A stretch of 64,000 nucleotides of DNA. It comes from Paraconexibacter algicola (GTDB lineage Bacteria; Actinomycetota; Thermoleophilia; Solirubrobacterales; Solirubrobacteraceae). Within the stretch, counting starts at the first letter, position 1, and each line of letters opens with the position of its first letter. Under the pieces are notes generated by a model. That model was not told the origin of the DNA. It made no database searches and worked only from the letters and a program-made list of their open reading frames with translations. The translations under genes were made by a program, and so were the position numbers. Shown in pieces: positions 57,619-64,000 of the stretch. The DNA lies in assembly GCF_003044185.1 (NCBI RefSeq), contig NZ_PYYB01000001.1, forward strand, positions 1,756,978 through 1,820,977, given 5' to 3'.

Positions 57619-59777
57619 GCACCACCCTCCCGCGCCCCGCGGCGCCCGCGTCCGGCCCCGCGCCCCGGGCGCACCGTCACGGCCCGATCGGCCGACTCGG
57701 CCGCTGGGCGGCCACGCACCGTCGTGCCGTGTTCGCCGTCTGGGCGGTCCTCGTCATCGGCCTGGGCGTCTTCGCCCCGAAGGTCGAGCACGCGCTCTCG
57801 GGGGCCGGCTGGCAGGACTCCGGCTCGGAGTCCGTCCAGGTCCGCGACCTCGTCCAGCAGGAGTTCGGCGGGCTGAACTCGACCGGGCTGATGGTCGCCC
57901 TGCACAGCACCACGGACACCGCGACCTCTCCCGCGTTCGCGCAGCGCATCGCCGCGGTGACGCGGGTGCTCCAGGAGGACGACCGGGTCTCGCAGGTCGT
58001 CGGGCCGCAGCCCGGCGTGACGATCAGCCAGGACGGCCGCACCGCGATCGTGATGGCCGGCGCCGCGGCGGACGCCAACGACATGGTCCGCGCGGCGGAC
58101 GACCTGAAGGAGCCGGTGCGCGCGCTCGGGGACGACCGCATCGAGATCGCCATGACCGGCGCCTCGGGGCTGTGGTCGGACTTCAACGAGGCCAACCGCG
58201 CCGCGATGATGAAGAGCGAGCTCTACAGCTGGCCGGTCACCCTCGGCATCCTCGTGCTCGCGTTCGGCGGTCTCGCCGCCGCCGGTCTGCCGCTGCTGCT
58301 CACGATCCTCGGCCTGGTCGCCTCCGCCGGCTCCCTGTACCTCGGCACGCACGTGTTCGACATCTCGATCTGGGCGATGAACTTCGCGCTGATGTTCGCG
58401 CTCGCGCTCGGCATCGACTACGCGCTGTTCGTGGTGATGCGCTTCCGCGCCGCGCTGCGCGAGACGCCGGACGACGTCCCCGACGCGGTCGCGGCGACGA
58501 TGGACACCGCCGGCAAGGCCGTGCTCTTCAGCGGCATCACCGTCCTGATCTCGCTCAGCGCGGTGATGCTCGTGGACAGCCCCGCGTTCCGGTCGATGGC
58601 CGGCGGGATCATGGTGAGCGTCATCTTCGTCCTCGCCGCGAGCCTGACGCTGCTGCCCGCGGTGCTCGGTCGCAAGGGGCACCGGATCAACGCCCGGGCG
58701 GTCCCGTGGGCGAAGGCGAGCGAGCCGCGCTCCGCGCGCTTCGCCGCCTGGGGTGAGCGGCTCTGGGCCCGGCCCTGGCTCGCCGGTCTCGCGGCCCTCG
58801 GCGTCCTGCTGGCGCTCGCCGTCCCGGTCCTGCACCTCGACACGGGCATGCCGTCGATCAAGGTCGTGCCCCAGGAGGACTCCTCCCGCGTCGGCTACGG
58901 CCTCGTCCAGGACGCGTTCGGCCCCGGGGCCCCGGGCACGCTGCAGGTCGTCGTGCCGACCGCCGAGGCCGACGCGGCCCGCACCGCCCTGCAGGCCGAC
59001 GGCGGGATCGCGCAGGTCGCCCCGGCCCAGCCCGGTCGCAGTGGCGACGTCGTGCTGCTCCAGGCCGTCCCCAGGACGGACCCCTCGGACCCGTCGGTCG
59101 GTGCGACGATCGACCGCCTGCGCGACACCCTGCCCGCGGGCAGCCAGGTCGGCGGGGCCACCGCGGAGAACCACGACCTCGAGCAGGAGCTCGCCGCCAA
59201 GACCCCGCTGGTCATCGGCGTCGTCCTCGCGCTCGGCTTCCTGCTGCTGCTCGTGGCGCTGCAGGCGCCGCTCGTGGCGCTGATCGGCACGGTCACGAAC
59301 CTCCTCGCCACGGGCGCGGCGTTCGGCGTCGCGAAGCTCGTCTTCCAGGACGGCCACGGGGCGAGCCTGCTCGGCTTCGAGTCCCAGGGCTTCCTCGACG
59401 CCTGGGGGCCCGTGTTCTTCTTCGCGATGATCTTCGCGATCTCGATGGACTACACGGTCTTCCTGCTGTCGTCCGCCAAGGAGCACTGGGACCGCACCGG
59501 TGACCCGAAGGAGGCGATGGTCGGCGGCCTCGCCCACTCCGGCCGCGTGATCTTCGCCGCCGCCGCCGTCATGGTCGCCGTGTTCTTCACGTTCGCGCTG
59601 TCCGGGCCGCTGCCCCCGAAGGAGATGGGGATCATCCTCGGCGTGGCCGTGCTGCTCGACGCGGCGCTCGTGCGCCTGCTGCTCGTGCCGGTCCTGCTGC
59701 GGCTGACCGGCCGCGCCGCCTGGGCGGTGCCGGCACCGCTCAAGCGGATCCTCCCCGACGTCCGGTTCGGTCACTGA
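57615..59777 (+). CDS. MMPL-family RND transporter
   Basis: The 720-residue RND protein has the two-fold layout of MMPL: TM1, a first large extracellular domain (about 60-195), TM2-6 (ALGIDYALFVVMRFRAALRE, VLFSGITVLISLSAVMLVD), TM7, a second extracellular domain (about 400-530), and TM8-12 (MIFAISMDYTVFLLSSAKEH). The proton-relay type Asp-Tyr pairs (GIDYALF and SMDYTVF) are present. It exports lipids or other hydrophobic compounds in relatives. Its place between ArsR and rhodanese genes is unusual; it may export sulfur-containing compounds, but that is inference. Confidence 0.93.
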   Translation: MSTTLPRPAAPASGPAPRAHRHGPIGRLGRWAATHRRAVFAVWAVLVIGLGVFAPKVEHALSGAGWQDSGSESVQVRDLVQQEFGGLNSTGLMVALHSTTDTATSPAFAQRIAAVTRVLQEDDRVSQVVGPQPGVTISQDGRTAIVMAGAAADANDMVRAADDLKEPVRALGDDRIEIAMTGASGLWSDFNEANRAAMMKSELYSWPVTLGILVLAFGGLAAAGLPLLLTILGLVASAGSLYLGTHVFDISIWAMNFALMFALALGIDYALFVVMRFRAALRETPDDVPDAVAATMDTAGKAVLFSGITVLISLSAVMLVDSPAFRSMAGGIMVSVIFVLAASLTLLPAVLGRKGHRINARAVPWAKASEPRSARFAAWGERLWARPWLAGLAALGVLLALAVPVLHLDTGMPSIKVVPQEDSSRVGYGLVQDAFGPGAPGTLQVVVPTAEADAARTALQADGGIAQVAPAQPGRSGDVVLLQAVPRTDPSDPSVGATIDRLRDTLPAGSQVGGATAENHDLEQELAAKTPLVIGVVLALGFLLLLVALQAPLVALIGTVTNLLATGAAFGVAKLVFQDGHGASLLGFESQGFLDAWGPVFFFAMIFAISMDYTVFLLSSAKEHWDRTGDPKEAMVGGLAHSGRVIFAAAAVMVAVFFTFALSGPLPPKEMGIILGVAVLLDAALVRLLLVPVLLRLTGRAAWAVPAPLKRILPDVRFGH

Positions 59778-59778
59778 C

Positions 59779-60126
59779 ATGGGGTTCCTCGATCGCCTCC
59801 TCGGGCGCTCCGCCGCCCTGACCCCGGTCGCCGCCCACGAGCGGGCGGCGGCCGGGGAGCTGCTGCTCGTCGACGTCCGCGAGCCGGGGGAGTTCCGCTC
59901 CGGGCACGCGCCCGGGGCGCGGAACGTGCCCCTCGCCGGCGTCGGTGCCGCCTGCGCGCAGCTCGCCGCCGACGGCCGTGACGTCGCCTTCGTCTGCAAG
60001 TCCGGGATGCGAAGCGGCGCCGCGGTGAGCGCCGCCCGGCAACACGGTCTTCACGCGGCGAACGTCCGGGGTGGCATGCTGGCCTGGCAGCGGGCCGGAC
60101 TCCCCACGACGACGAAGGGTCGCTAG
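59779..60126 (+). CDS. Single-domain rhodanese
   Basis: The 115-residue protein has the rhodanese landmarks LLVDVREPGEFRSGHAPGAR and the active loop VAFVCKSGMRSGAAV, with the nucleophile Cys, ending RGGMLAWQRAGLP. It is cytoplasmic and transfers sulfane sulfur. It starts 1 bp after the MMPL stop. It differs from the next rhodanese in lacking a signal sequence, so the operon covers both sides of the membrane. Confidence 0.93.
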   Translation: MGFLDRLLGRSAALTPVAAHERAAAGELLLVDVREPGEFRSGHAPGARNVPLAGVGAACAQLAADGRDVAFVCKSGMRSGAAVSAARQHGLHAANVRGGMLAWQRAGLPTTTKGR

Positions 60127-60567
60127 ATGCGCCGACGACTGCTGCGCACGGTGATCGCGCTCGCCGCCTCGGGCGGTCTGGTCGCCTGCGGTGGCGACGA
60201 CCGCTCCACCGGCGCGACTCCCGATGCGTCGTTCACGACGGTCACGCCCGCGCAGATCGCACCGCGCGCCGCTGCCGGCGAGGTCCTGCTCGTCGACGTC
60301 CGCGAGGACGACGAGTGGCAGGCAGGCCACGCCGGTGACGCGCAGCACGTGCCGCTCGCCGAGGTCTCCGGCCGGCTCGACCGGTTGCGTACCGAGGCGG
60401 CCGGCCGCCCGATCGCCTTCATCTGTCGCTCGGGCAACCGCAGCGGCCAGGCCGCACGCGCGGCGGTCGACGCCGGACTGACGCAGGTCATCAACGTCGA
60501 CGGCGGCATGGGCGCCTGGCTGGCGGCCGGGCTGCCGATCGTCCCCGCCGACGGGCGGGTGCTCTGA
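60127..60567 (+). CDS. Rhodanese-domain lipoprotein
   Basis: The 146-residue protein has a lipoprotein signal (VIALAASGGLVACGG, Cys21) followed by a short linker and a rhodanese domain (LLVDVREDDEWQAGHAGDAQ, active loop IAFICRSGNRSGQA, GGMGAWLAAGLP). It should be anchored outside the membrane and act on extracytoplasmic sulfur species. It starts directly after the preceding stop (TAG-ATG) and is followed by a TauE/SafE gene. Confidence 0.92.
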   Translation: MRRRLLRTVIALAASGGLVACGGDDRSTGATPDASFTTVTPAQIAPRAAAGEVLLVDVREDDEWQAGHAGDAQHVPLAEVSGRLDRLRTEAAGRPIAFICRSGNRSGQAARAAVDAGLTQVINVDGGMGAWLAAGLPIVPADGRVL

Positions 60568-60571
60568 GCTC

Positions 60572-61351
60572 GTGATCGCGCTCGCGATCCCGTTCGGCCT
60601 CGCGATCGGGCTCGTCGTCGGCACCGTCGGCGGCGGCGGGGCGATCCTCGCGCTGCCGGTGCTCGTCTACGTGCTCGGGGAGCCGCCCGGGCCCGCGTCG
60701 ACCGCGTCGCTCGTCGTCGTCGCGCTCGCGGCGGCCGTCGGGGCGGGGCGTCCCGCGCTGGACGGCAAGGTCTGCTGGCGGGTCGCGCTGCTGTTCGCCG
60801 GGCCGGCCGCGCTCGGCGCGCTCGGCGGCGCGGTGCTCAACGAGCAGGCCGACCCGAAGGTCCTCGTCCTGTCGTTCATCCCGGTGATGCTCACCGCGGC
60901 AGCGGCCACATGGCGGCGCGCGTGCGAGGACCACGAGGGGGAGGAGGACGGCCTGTGCGCGGTCGTCACCGCCCGCCGGATCGCGCCGGCCGGGCTCGGC
61001 GTCGGGCTCCTGACCGGGTTCTTCGGGGTCGGCGGCGGCTTCGTCATCGTGCCGCTGCTGACGGTCTGGCTGGGCATGCGCTTCCGCCGGGCGGTCGCCA
61101 CCTCGCTGGTCATCATCACGCTGACCGGGCTCGCCGCGCTCGCCAGCCACCTCGTCGCCGGCGCCGGTCTCGCCGACATCGGGCTGACCGCCGCGCTCGC
61201 GGGCGCCACCGCCACCGGGGCGCTGGCCGGGTCGTTCGTCGGCGCGCGGCTGCCGCAGGCCACGCTCGGCAAGGCGTTCGCCGTCATGGTCGTCGCGGTC
61301 GCCGCCTTCCTGCTGGTGGACGTCTCGCTGCTGGGCGGACCGCCCGGATAG
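60572..61351 (+). CDS. TauE/SafE-family sulfite/sulfonate exporter-like protein
   Basis: The 259-residue membrane protein has about eight hydrophobic segments in two halves (LAIGLVVGTVGGGGAILALP, GVGLLTGFFGVGGGFVIVPL), each with the GxGGG-type motif of this family. Members move sulfite, sulfoacetate or other organosulfur anions. It is the sixth gene of the sulfur operon and would remove sulfite produced by persulfide oxidation. The GTG start is 4 bp after the lipoprotein stop. The stop TAG is also the start of a -10 TAGGGT for the next gene. Confidence 0.92.
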   Translation: MIALAIPFGLAIGLVVGTVGGGGAILALPVLVYVLGEPPGPASTASLVVVALAAAVGAGRPALDGKVCWRVALLFAGPAALGALGGAVLNEQADPKVLVLSFIPVMLTAAAATWRRACEDHEGEEDGLCAVVTARRIAPAGLGVGLLTGFFGVGGGFVIVPLLTVWLGMRFRRAVATSLVIITLTGLAALASHLVAGAGLADIGLTAALAGATATGALAGSFVGARLPQATLGKAFAVMVVAVAAFLLVDVSLLGGPPG

Positions 61352-61354
61352 GGT
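61349..61354 (+). promoter_or_regulatory. -10 box overlapping a stop codon
   Basis: TAGGGT begins with the TAG stop of the TauE/SafE gene and ends 6 nt before the SRPBCC ATG, giving that gene a possible leaderless transcript of its own inside the operon. A similar overlap occurs at 32600-32605. Confidence 0.45.
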
Positions 61355-61360
61355 CCGGGC

Positions 61361-61810
61361 ATGGCCCTCACCGGAACCGCGAGCGTCGAGATCGACGCGC
61401 CCATCCAGACCGTCTACGCCATCGCCGCCGAGCCCGGCATCGCGCCCAAGTGGCAGCCGGAGATCAAGTCCGCGGACGTCGTCGAGACCAACGCGGCGGG
61501 CGAGCAGACGAAGGTCGTCATGGAGACTGACCTGAAGGTCAAGACGATCGACGTGACGATGCGCTTCGCCTACACGCCGAACTCGGGCCTGACCTGGGAG
61601 CAGGAGAAAGGCGCGCTGAAGTCGATCAAGGGCCGCTGGGAGTTCGAGGACCTCGGCGGCGACCGCACGAAGGCGACCGTCCACATGGAGGTCGACTTCG
61701 GCCGCACGCTCGGCATGGTCATCCGCGGCCCGCTCGTCGACGTGCTGCGCGGCCAGCTCGTCGAGTCGATGCCCACGAAGCTGAAGACCTACGTCGAGGC
61801 GCAGGGCTGA
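61361..61810 (+). CDS. SRPBCC-family protein
   Basis: The 149-residue protein has the cyclase/dehydrase-type SRPBCC layout: TASVEIDAPIQTVYAIAAEP, PKWQPEIKSADVVE, KGRWEFEDLGGDRTKATVHM and a long C-terminal helix (DVLRGQLVESMPTKLKTYVE). Typically a ligand-binding or lipid-transfer protein; no enzymatic residues can be named. It may be the last gene of the sulfur operon or have its own promoter. Its 3' end overlaps the convergent membrane gene by 22 bp. Confidence 0.87.
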   Translation: MALTGTASVEIDAPIQTVYAIAAEPGIAPKWQPEIKSADVVETNAAGEQTKVVMETDLKVKTIDVTMRFAYTPNSGLTWEQEKGALKSIKGRWEFEDLGGDRTKATVHMEVDFGRTLGMVIRGPLVDVLRGQLVESMPTKLKTYVEAQG

Positions 61811-62424
61811 GGCTCGGGGTCCGCGGGCCGCGCCCCGGGGACCTCGAACAGCGGGACGAACACGTGCGCGAGCGGCCCGATGCCGACCGCGTACACGAGC
61901 GTGCCGATCCCGACCGTGCCCCCGAGCACGGCGCCGACCACGAGCACGGCGACCTCGATCGTCGTGCGGACCGCCCGGATCGAGCCGCCGCGCAGCGCGA
62001 CGTAGCCCGTCATCAGGCCGTCGCGCGGGCCCGGCCCGAGGCGCGCGCCGATGTAGAGGCCGGTCGCGACGCCGTTGAAGAGGACGCCGCCGAGCAGCAG
62101 GGCCCAGCGCGCCGCGAGATCGTCCGGGGTCTCGAGCGTCGTGAGCATCAGCTCGATGACGAGCCCGACGACGAGCACGTTGCTGACCGTCCCGAGGCCC
62201 GGGCGCTGGCGCAGCGGGATCCACAGCAGCAGCACGGCCGCGCCGACGAGCATCACCCAGATGCCGACGCCGATCCCGGTCTGCCGGGAGAGGCCCTGGT
62301 GCAGCACGTCCCACGGATCGACGCCGAGCCCGGCGAGCAGGATCGCGCCGCCGCTGGCCCCGTAGAGCACGAGGCCGAGGTAGAGCTGGACGAGGCGGCG
62401 CGGCACGCGGCCATCCTCCCGCAC
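61789..62424 (-). CDS. YczE/YitT-like membrane protein
   Basis: The 211-residue protein has five hydrophobic segments and opens with RRLVQLYLGLVLYGASGGAI, then LAGLGVDPWDVLHQGLSRQT, ARLGPGPRDGLMTGYVALRG, matching the uncharacterised YczE (DUF6198) family. These proteins are thought to be transporters, but no substrate is known. GTG at 62424 or 62406 could be the start. It is downstream (in transcription) of a hairpin-rich non-coding region. Confidence 0.85.
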   Translation of the reverse strand: MREDGRVPRRLVQLYLGLVLYGASGGAILLAGLGVDPWDVLHQGLSRQTGIGVGIWVMLVGAAVLLLWIPLRQRPGLGTVSNVLVVGLVIELMLTTLETPDDLAARWALLLGGVLFNGVATGLYIGARLGPGPRDGLMTGYVALRGGSIRAVRTTIEVAVLVVGAVLGGTVGIGTLVYAVGIGPLAHVFVPLFEVPGARPADPEPQPCAST

Positions 62425-62451
62425 CCGGCGCGCGGCCGCCCGATGCCGCAG

Positions 62452-62493
62452 CGCCGTACGAACCCCGCGCTGGATGCGGGGTTTCGTACGGCG
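62452..62493. repeat. Hairpin element, copy A
   Basis: CGCCGTACGAA-CCCCGC pairs with GCGGGG-TTTCGTACGGCG around a 7-nt loop, with one bulged base. It is similar along its length to copy B at 62911-62956. It may be the old terminator of the decayed gene copy, or a dispersed palindromic element. Confidence 0.65.
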
Positions 62494-62735
62494 GTCGCGG
62501 GCCCGGGGCGGCCCGGGGGCGTCCGGTGCCGGTGCCGGGGGCGCCGTGGTGGGTCCGGTGCGCTCGTCGCGCGAGGCGCCGTGGGCGCGACGCCGGGCCC
62601 GTTCGGGGCGCCACCCGGCGCTTGTGCCTCTTGCGGCTTTTGTCCGGGGCGCTGCGGAGCGCCCGCTCGGCCGAGACGCAACGCCTCTCCGGCGCGCGAC
62701 GGGTGCGCTGCCGGCAGCGCGCGTGGGTCAGGCCG

Positions 62736-62873
62736 GGGCGACAGCTTGCGGGGGCCCGCACCCCAGGCGGCAGCGCCGGCGACGAAGCGGGAGACCGCGG
62801 ACGGGCCTCGCGGTGCGACGCCCGAAGCGGGCTCGACGATCCCGGTGCCCATGAGGTCGCGGGCGGAGCTGGC
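62736..62873 (-). pseudogene. Decayed copy of the Nudix regulator C-terminus
   Basis: Translated on the minus strand, this segment reads SSARDLMGTGIVEPAS ... SRFVAGAAAWGAGPRKLSP. The intact neighbour ends TFARDLKATGLVEPTG ... YRFVTAAPAWGAGRRKRVSP. Only the last 45 residues or so are recognisable; the upstream part is missing and there is no start or stop in the right place. Confidence 0.7.
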
Positions 62874-62910
62874 GGGGTCGTGCACGGACTCGGCCGCGTG
62901 CCGCGGCGCG

Positions 62911-62956
62911 ACCGCCGTGCGAACTCCGCGCTGGGTGCGGGGTTTGGTACGGCGGT
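62911..62956. repeat. Hairpin element, copy B
   Basis: ACCGCCGT pairs with ACGGCGGT at the base, with imperfect inner pairing (GCGAACTCCGC / GCGGGGTTTGG). It differs from copy A at a handful of positions, several of which break pairing. It lies about 170 bp after the stop of the intact Nudix gene and could be its terminator. Confidence 0.6.
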
Positions 62957-63124
62957 CATGGTTCGCTGCGGTGCTGGGGGTGCCGGGCTGCGCGCCACGC
63001 CGTGGGCGTGACGCGCCGGGGCGCGGCGCGACGCCGGGGCGTGCCGAGACCGCGGGCGTGACGCAGCGCCGGGGCGCGAGGCAGCGCTCGTTCGCGGCGC
63101 GCTGCCGGTGCGGGGGCGCCGCGG

Positions 63125-63805
63125 TCAGGCGGGCGAGACGCGCTTGCGCCGGCCGGCGCCCCAGGCGGGCGCGGCGGTGACGAAGCGGTAGAGGGCGGCC
63201 GGGCGGCCCGGGCCGTCGCTGCGCCGCTCGCCGGTGGGCTCGACGAGCCCCGTGGCCTTGAGGTCCCGCGCGAACGTGGCGCCGTCGTAGCCCGTGTCGG
63301 CGACGCCCTCGTAGACGGCACGGGCCTGGCTGAGGGTGAACGCGGCGGGGAGCAGGCCCACCGCGACGTTGGACCACCACAGCTTCCCCTCGACGCGGTC
63401 CACCGCGAGGGCGAGCATGTCGCGGTGGTCGTGGGCCCAGCGGTGCCGGCCGCGCGCGGTCACCCAGCGGGCCGCGGGGTCACGGGGGGTCGTGTCCGCG
63501 GGGACGAGGGCGAGGTGGGCGATCGACGGGATCCAGCCCCGTGGGTCGCGGTCCGGGTCGGCGAAGGCGGCGAGCTGCTCGAGGTAGATCCCGTCGAGCC
63601 CGGTCTTCTCCGCGAGGACCCGGCGGACCGCCTCGGCCGGGTCGTCGCGGGGGCCGAGCAGGCCGCCGGGCAGCGCGCGCCGACCGTCCTCCGTGCGGAG
63701 CGCGAGCACCTCGAGCCGGCGGTCGGCGACGCGCAGGACGACGGCGTCGACCGCGAGGGCGGCGGGGGCGGGGCGGCCCTCGGTGTTGGTCGCGGTCCAC
63801 GGCAC
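63125..63805 (-). CDS. Nudix/winged-helix regulator (NrtR-like)
   Basis: The 226-residue protein has an N-terminal Nudix fold with a degenerate Nudix box (LPGGLLGPRDDPAEAVRRVL, AEKTGL; the REUxEE core reads RRVLAEK), so hydrolysis is unlikely. A C-terminal winged helix (FTLSQARAVYEGVADTGYDG, FARDLKATGLVEPTG, RPAALYRFV) completes the NrtR/NadQ layout, which senses ADP-ribose or related nucleotides. GTG 63805 is preferred: TAGGCT ends 7 nt upstream. It is divergent from a probable SPFH gene, an association I recall in related actinobacteria. Confidence 0.87.
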   Translation of the reverse strand: MPWTATNTEGRPAPAALAVDAVVLRVADRRLEVLALRTEDGRRALPGGLLGPRDDPAEAVRRVLAEKTGLDGIYLEQLAAFADPDRDPRGWIPSIAHLALVPADTTPRDPAARWVTARGRHRWAHDHRDMLALAVDRVEGKLWWSNVAVGLLPAAFTLSQARAVYEGVADTGYDGATFARDLKATGLVEPTGERRSDGPGRPAALYRFVTAAPAWGAGRRKRVSPA

Positions 63806-63936
63806 ATCCGTCAGCCTACGCGGCGAAGGGAGCGTATACACGCCAAATAGGCAGATTGCCCAATATTGACTTGACGCGCCACGTGTCGCGGGTCTAGGGT
63901 TGTTTTAGGCATTACGACCAGAAAGGAATCGACCCC
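63806..63936. promoter_or_regulatory. Divergent Nudix/SPFH promoter region
   Basis: For the plus strand, TTGACG (63871-63876) and TAGGGT (63895-63900) are spaced 18 bp; an overlapping TTGACT sits at 63866. The unusually AT-rich stretch 63841-63870 holds the dyad GGCA-GAT-TGCC (63850-63860) and may bind the Nudix regulator. Confidence 0.5.
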
Positions 63937-64000
63937 ATGGCCGAGATCAGGCAGTTCCCCCTCTTCCGTCACCTCCGCGCCGAGCCCACGAGCCACGTGC
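63937..64000 (+). CDS. Start of a probable SPFH/band-7 protein (cut by window edge)
   Basis: Twenty-one codons are visible: MAEIRQFPLFRHLRAEPTSH and V. GAAAGGA lies about 9 nt upstream and a clear promoter precedes it. The opening resembles SPFH-domain (stomatin-like) proteins found next to Nudix regulators in actinobacteria, which form membrane-associated scaffolds. The call rests on a short N-terminus and context. Confidence 0.55.
   Translation, partial: MAEIRQFPLFRHLRAEPTSHV

Larger units (their letters stand above)
62425..63124. other. Non-coding region with two hairpins and a decayed gene copy
   Basis: This is the only stretch longer than 300 bp without an intact gene. It holds two diverged hairpins (62452-62493 and 62911-62956), a decayed copy of the Nudix gene 3' end (62736-62873), and GC-rich spacers that also look alike (GCGCCGTGGGCGCGACGCCG near 62577 and CACGCCGTGGGCGTGACGC near 62997). 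Open frames here are compositional and show no protein-like sequence outside the decayed copy. Confidence 0.6.

Noticed and set aside
62452-62956. Transposable element bounded by inverted hairpins
   Set aside because: The hairpins are direct copies, not terminal inverted repeats, and no transposase or target-site duplication is visible.
62425-63124. Additional small genes in the hairpin region
   Set aside because: Open frames on both strands are Arg/Gly/Pro-rich and overlap one another; apart from the decayed Nudix segment none resembles a protein.
1-64000. tRNA, rRNA, riboswitch or phage attachment sites
   Set aside because: I looked for cloverleaf-type GTTCGANTC/T-loop segments, rRNA landmarks and known riboswitch cores by eye and found none; a covariance-model scan could still reveal a small RNA.

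Overview
The window is very GC-rich (roughly 70-75% G+C by eye), tightly packed, and typical of a high-GC actinobacterium. Several things point to Thermoleophilia/Solirubrobacterales (a Patulibacter-, Conexibacter- or Solirubrobacter-like organism), though this is inference and not proven here: secreted glycine-rich/Ig-like, RTX-like and delta-60 repeat proteins, a Nudix regulator beside an apparent SPFH protein, many GTG starts, and many start codons 6-9 nt after a TAnnnT -10 box, as expected for leaderless mRNAs. I saw no rRNA, tRNA, CRISPR array, prophage or insertion sequence.

Layout: 1-2.0 kb, 5' part of a secreted repeat protein (minus). 2.1-5.4 kb, clpP (minus), an SRPBCC/ArsR pair, and an acyl-CoA dehydrogenase with a TetR regulator. 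5.5-11.2 kb, a complete fructose PTS operon: DeoR regulator, fruK, EIIA, EIIBC, HPr, enzyme I. 11.2-13.2 kb, a divergent cytochrome P450/TetR pair. 13.2-15.6 kb, a small HELGH protein and a MarR/MFS exporter pair. 15.7-19.3 kb, two divergent RTX-like proteins with an OmpR-type response regulator and kinase. 19.3-22.3 kb, a GAF-domain regulator divergent from an aldehyde dehydrogenase. 22.3-29.2 kb, an ABCG-like transporter, a zinc alcohol dehydrogenase, a small membrane protein, and a PadR/ABC/FtsX operon. 29.2-36.0 kb, a Baeyer-Villiger-type monooxygenase with an unknown partner, an acyltransferase-3 protein, and two large convergent membrane proteins whose coding ends overlap by 147 bp.

36.1-42.8 kb, a three-gene transglutaminase / circularly permuted ATP-grasp + alpha-E / transglutaminase operon. 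This is a predicted but little-characterised peptide-bond-forming system and my main candidate for interesting biology. 42.8-45.4 kb, a secreted delta-60 repeat protein. 45.5-50.2 kb, a ferric-siderophore uptake locus (FAD reductase, ATPase, two permeases, divergent lipoprotein) around an iron-box-like sequence. 50.3-56.1 kb, a coiled-coil tail-anchored protein, a flavin amine oxidase, an M28 peptidase, a DksA-type zinc finger protein, and a zinc-ribbon/SDR fusion lacking the usual catalytic tyrosine.

56.1-61.8 kb, a sulfur-handling operon: rhodanese-metallo-beta-lactamase fusion, ArsR, MMPL transporter, two rhodaneses, TauE/SafE, plus an SRPBCC gene. 61.8-64 kb, a YczE-like membrane protein, a 700-bp region with two diverged hairpins and a decayed copy of the end of the neighbouring Nudix gene, that Nudix/wHTH regulator, and the start of a probable SPFH gene.

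Genes in an operon mostly overlap by 4 bp (ATGA or GTGA), so translational coupling is likely. Several convergent pairs also overlap. Strong GC hairpins without T-tracts sit at many 3' ends.
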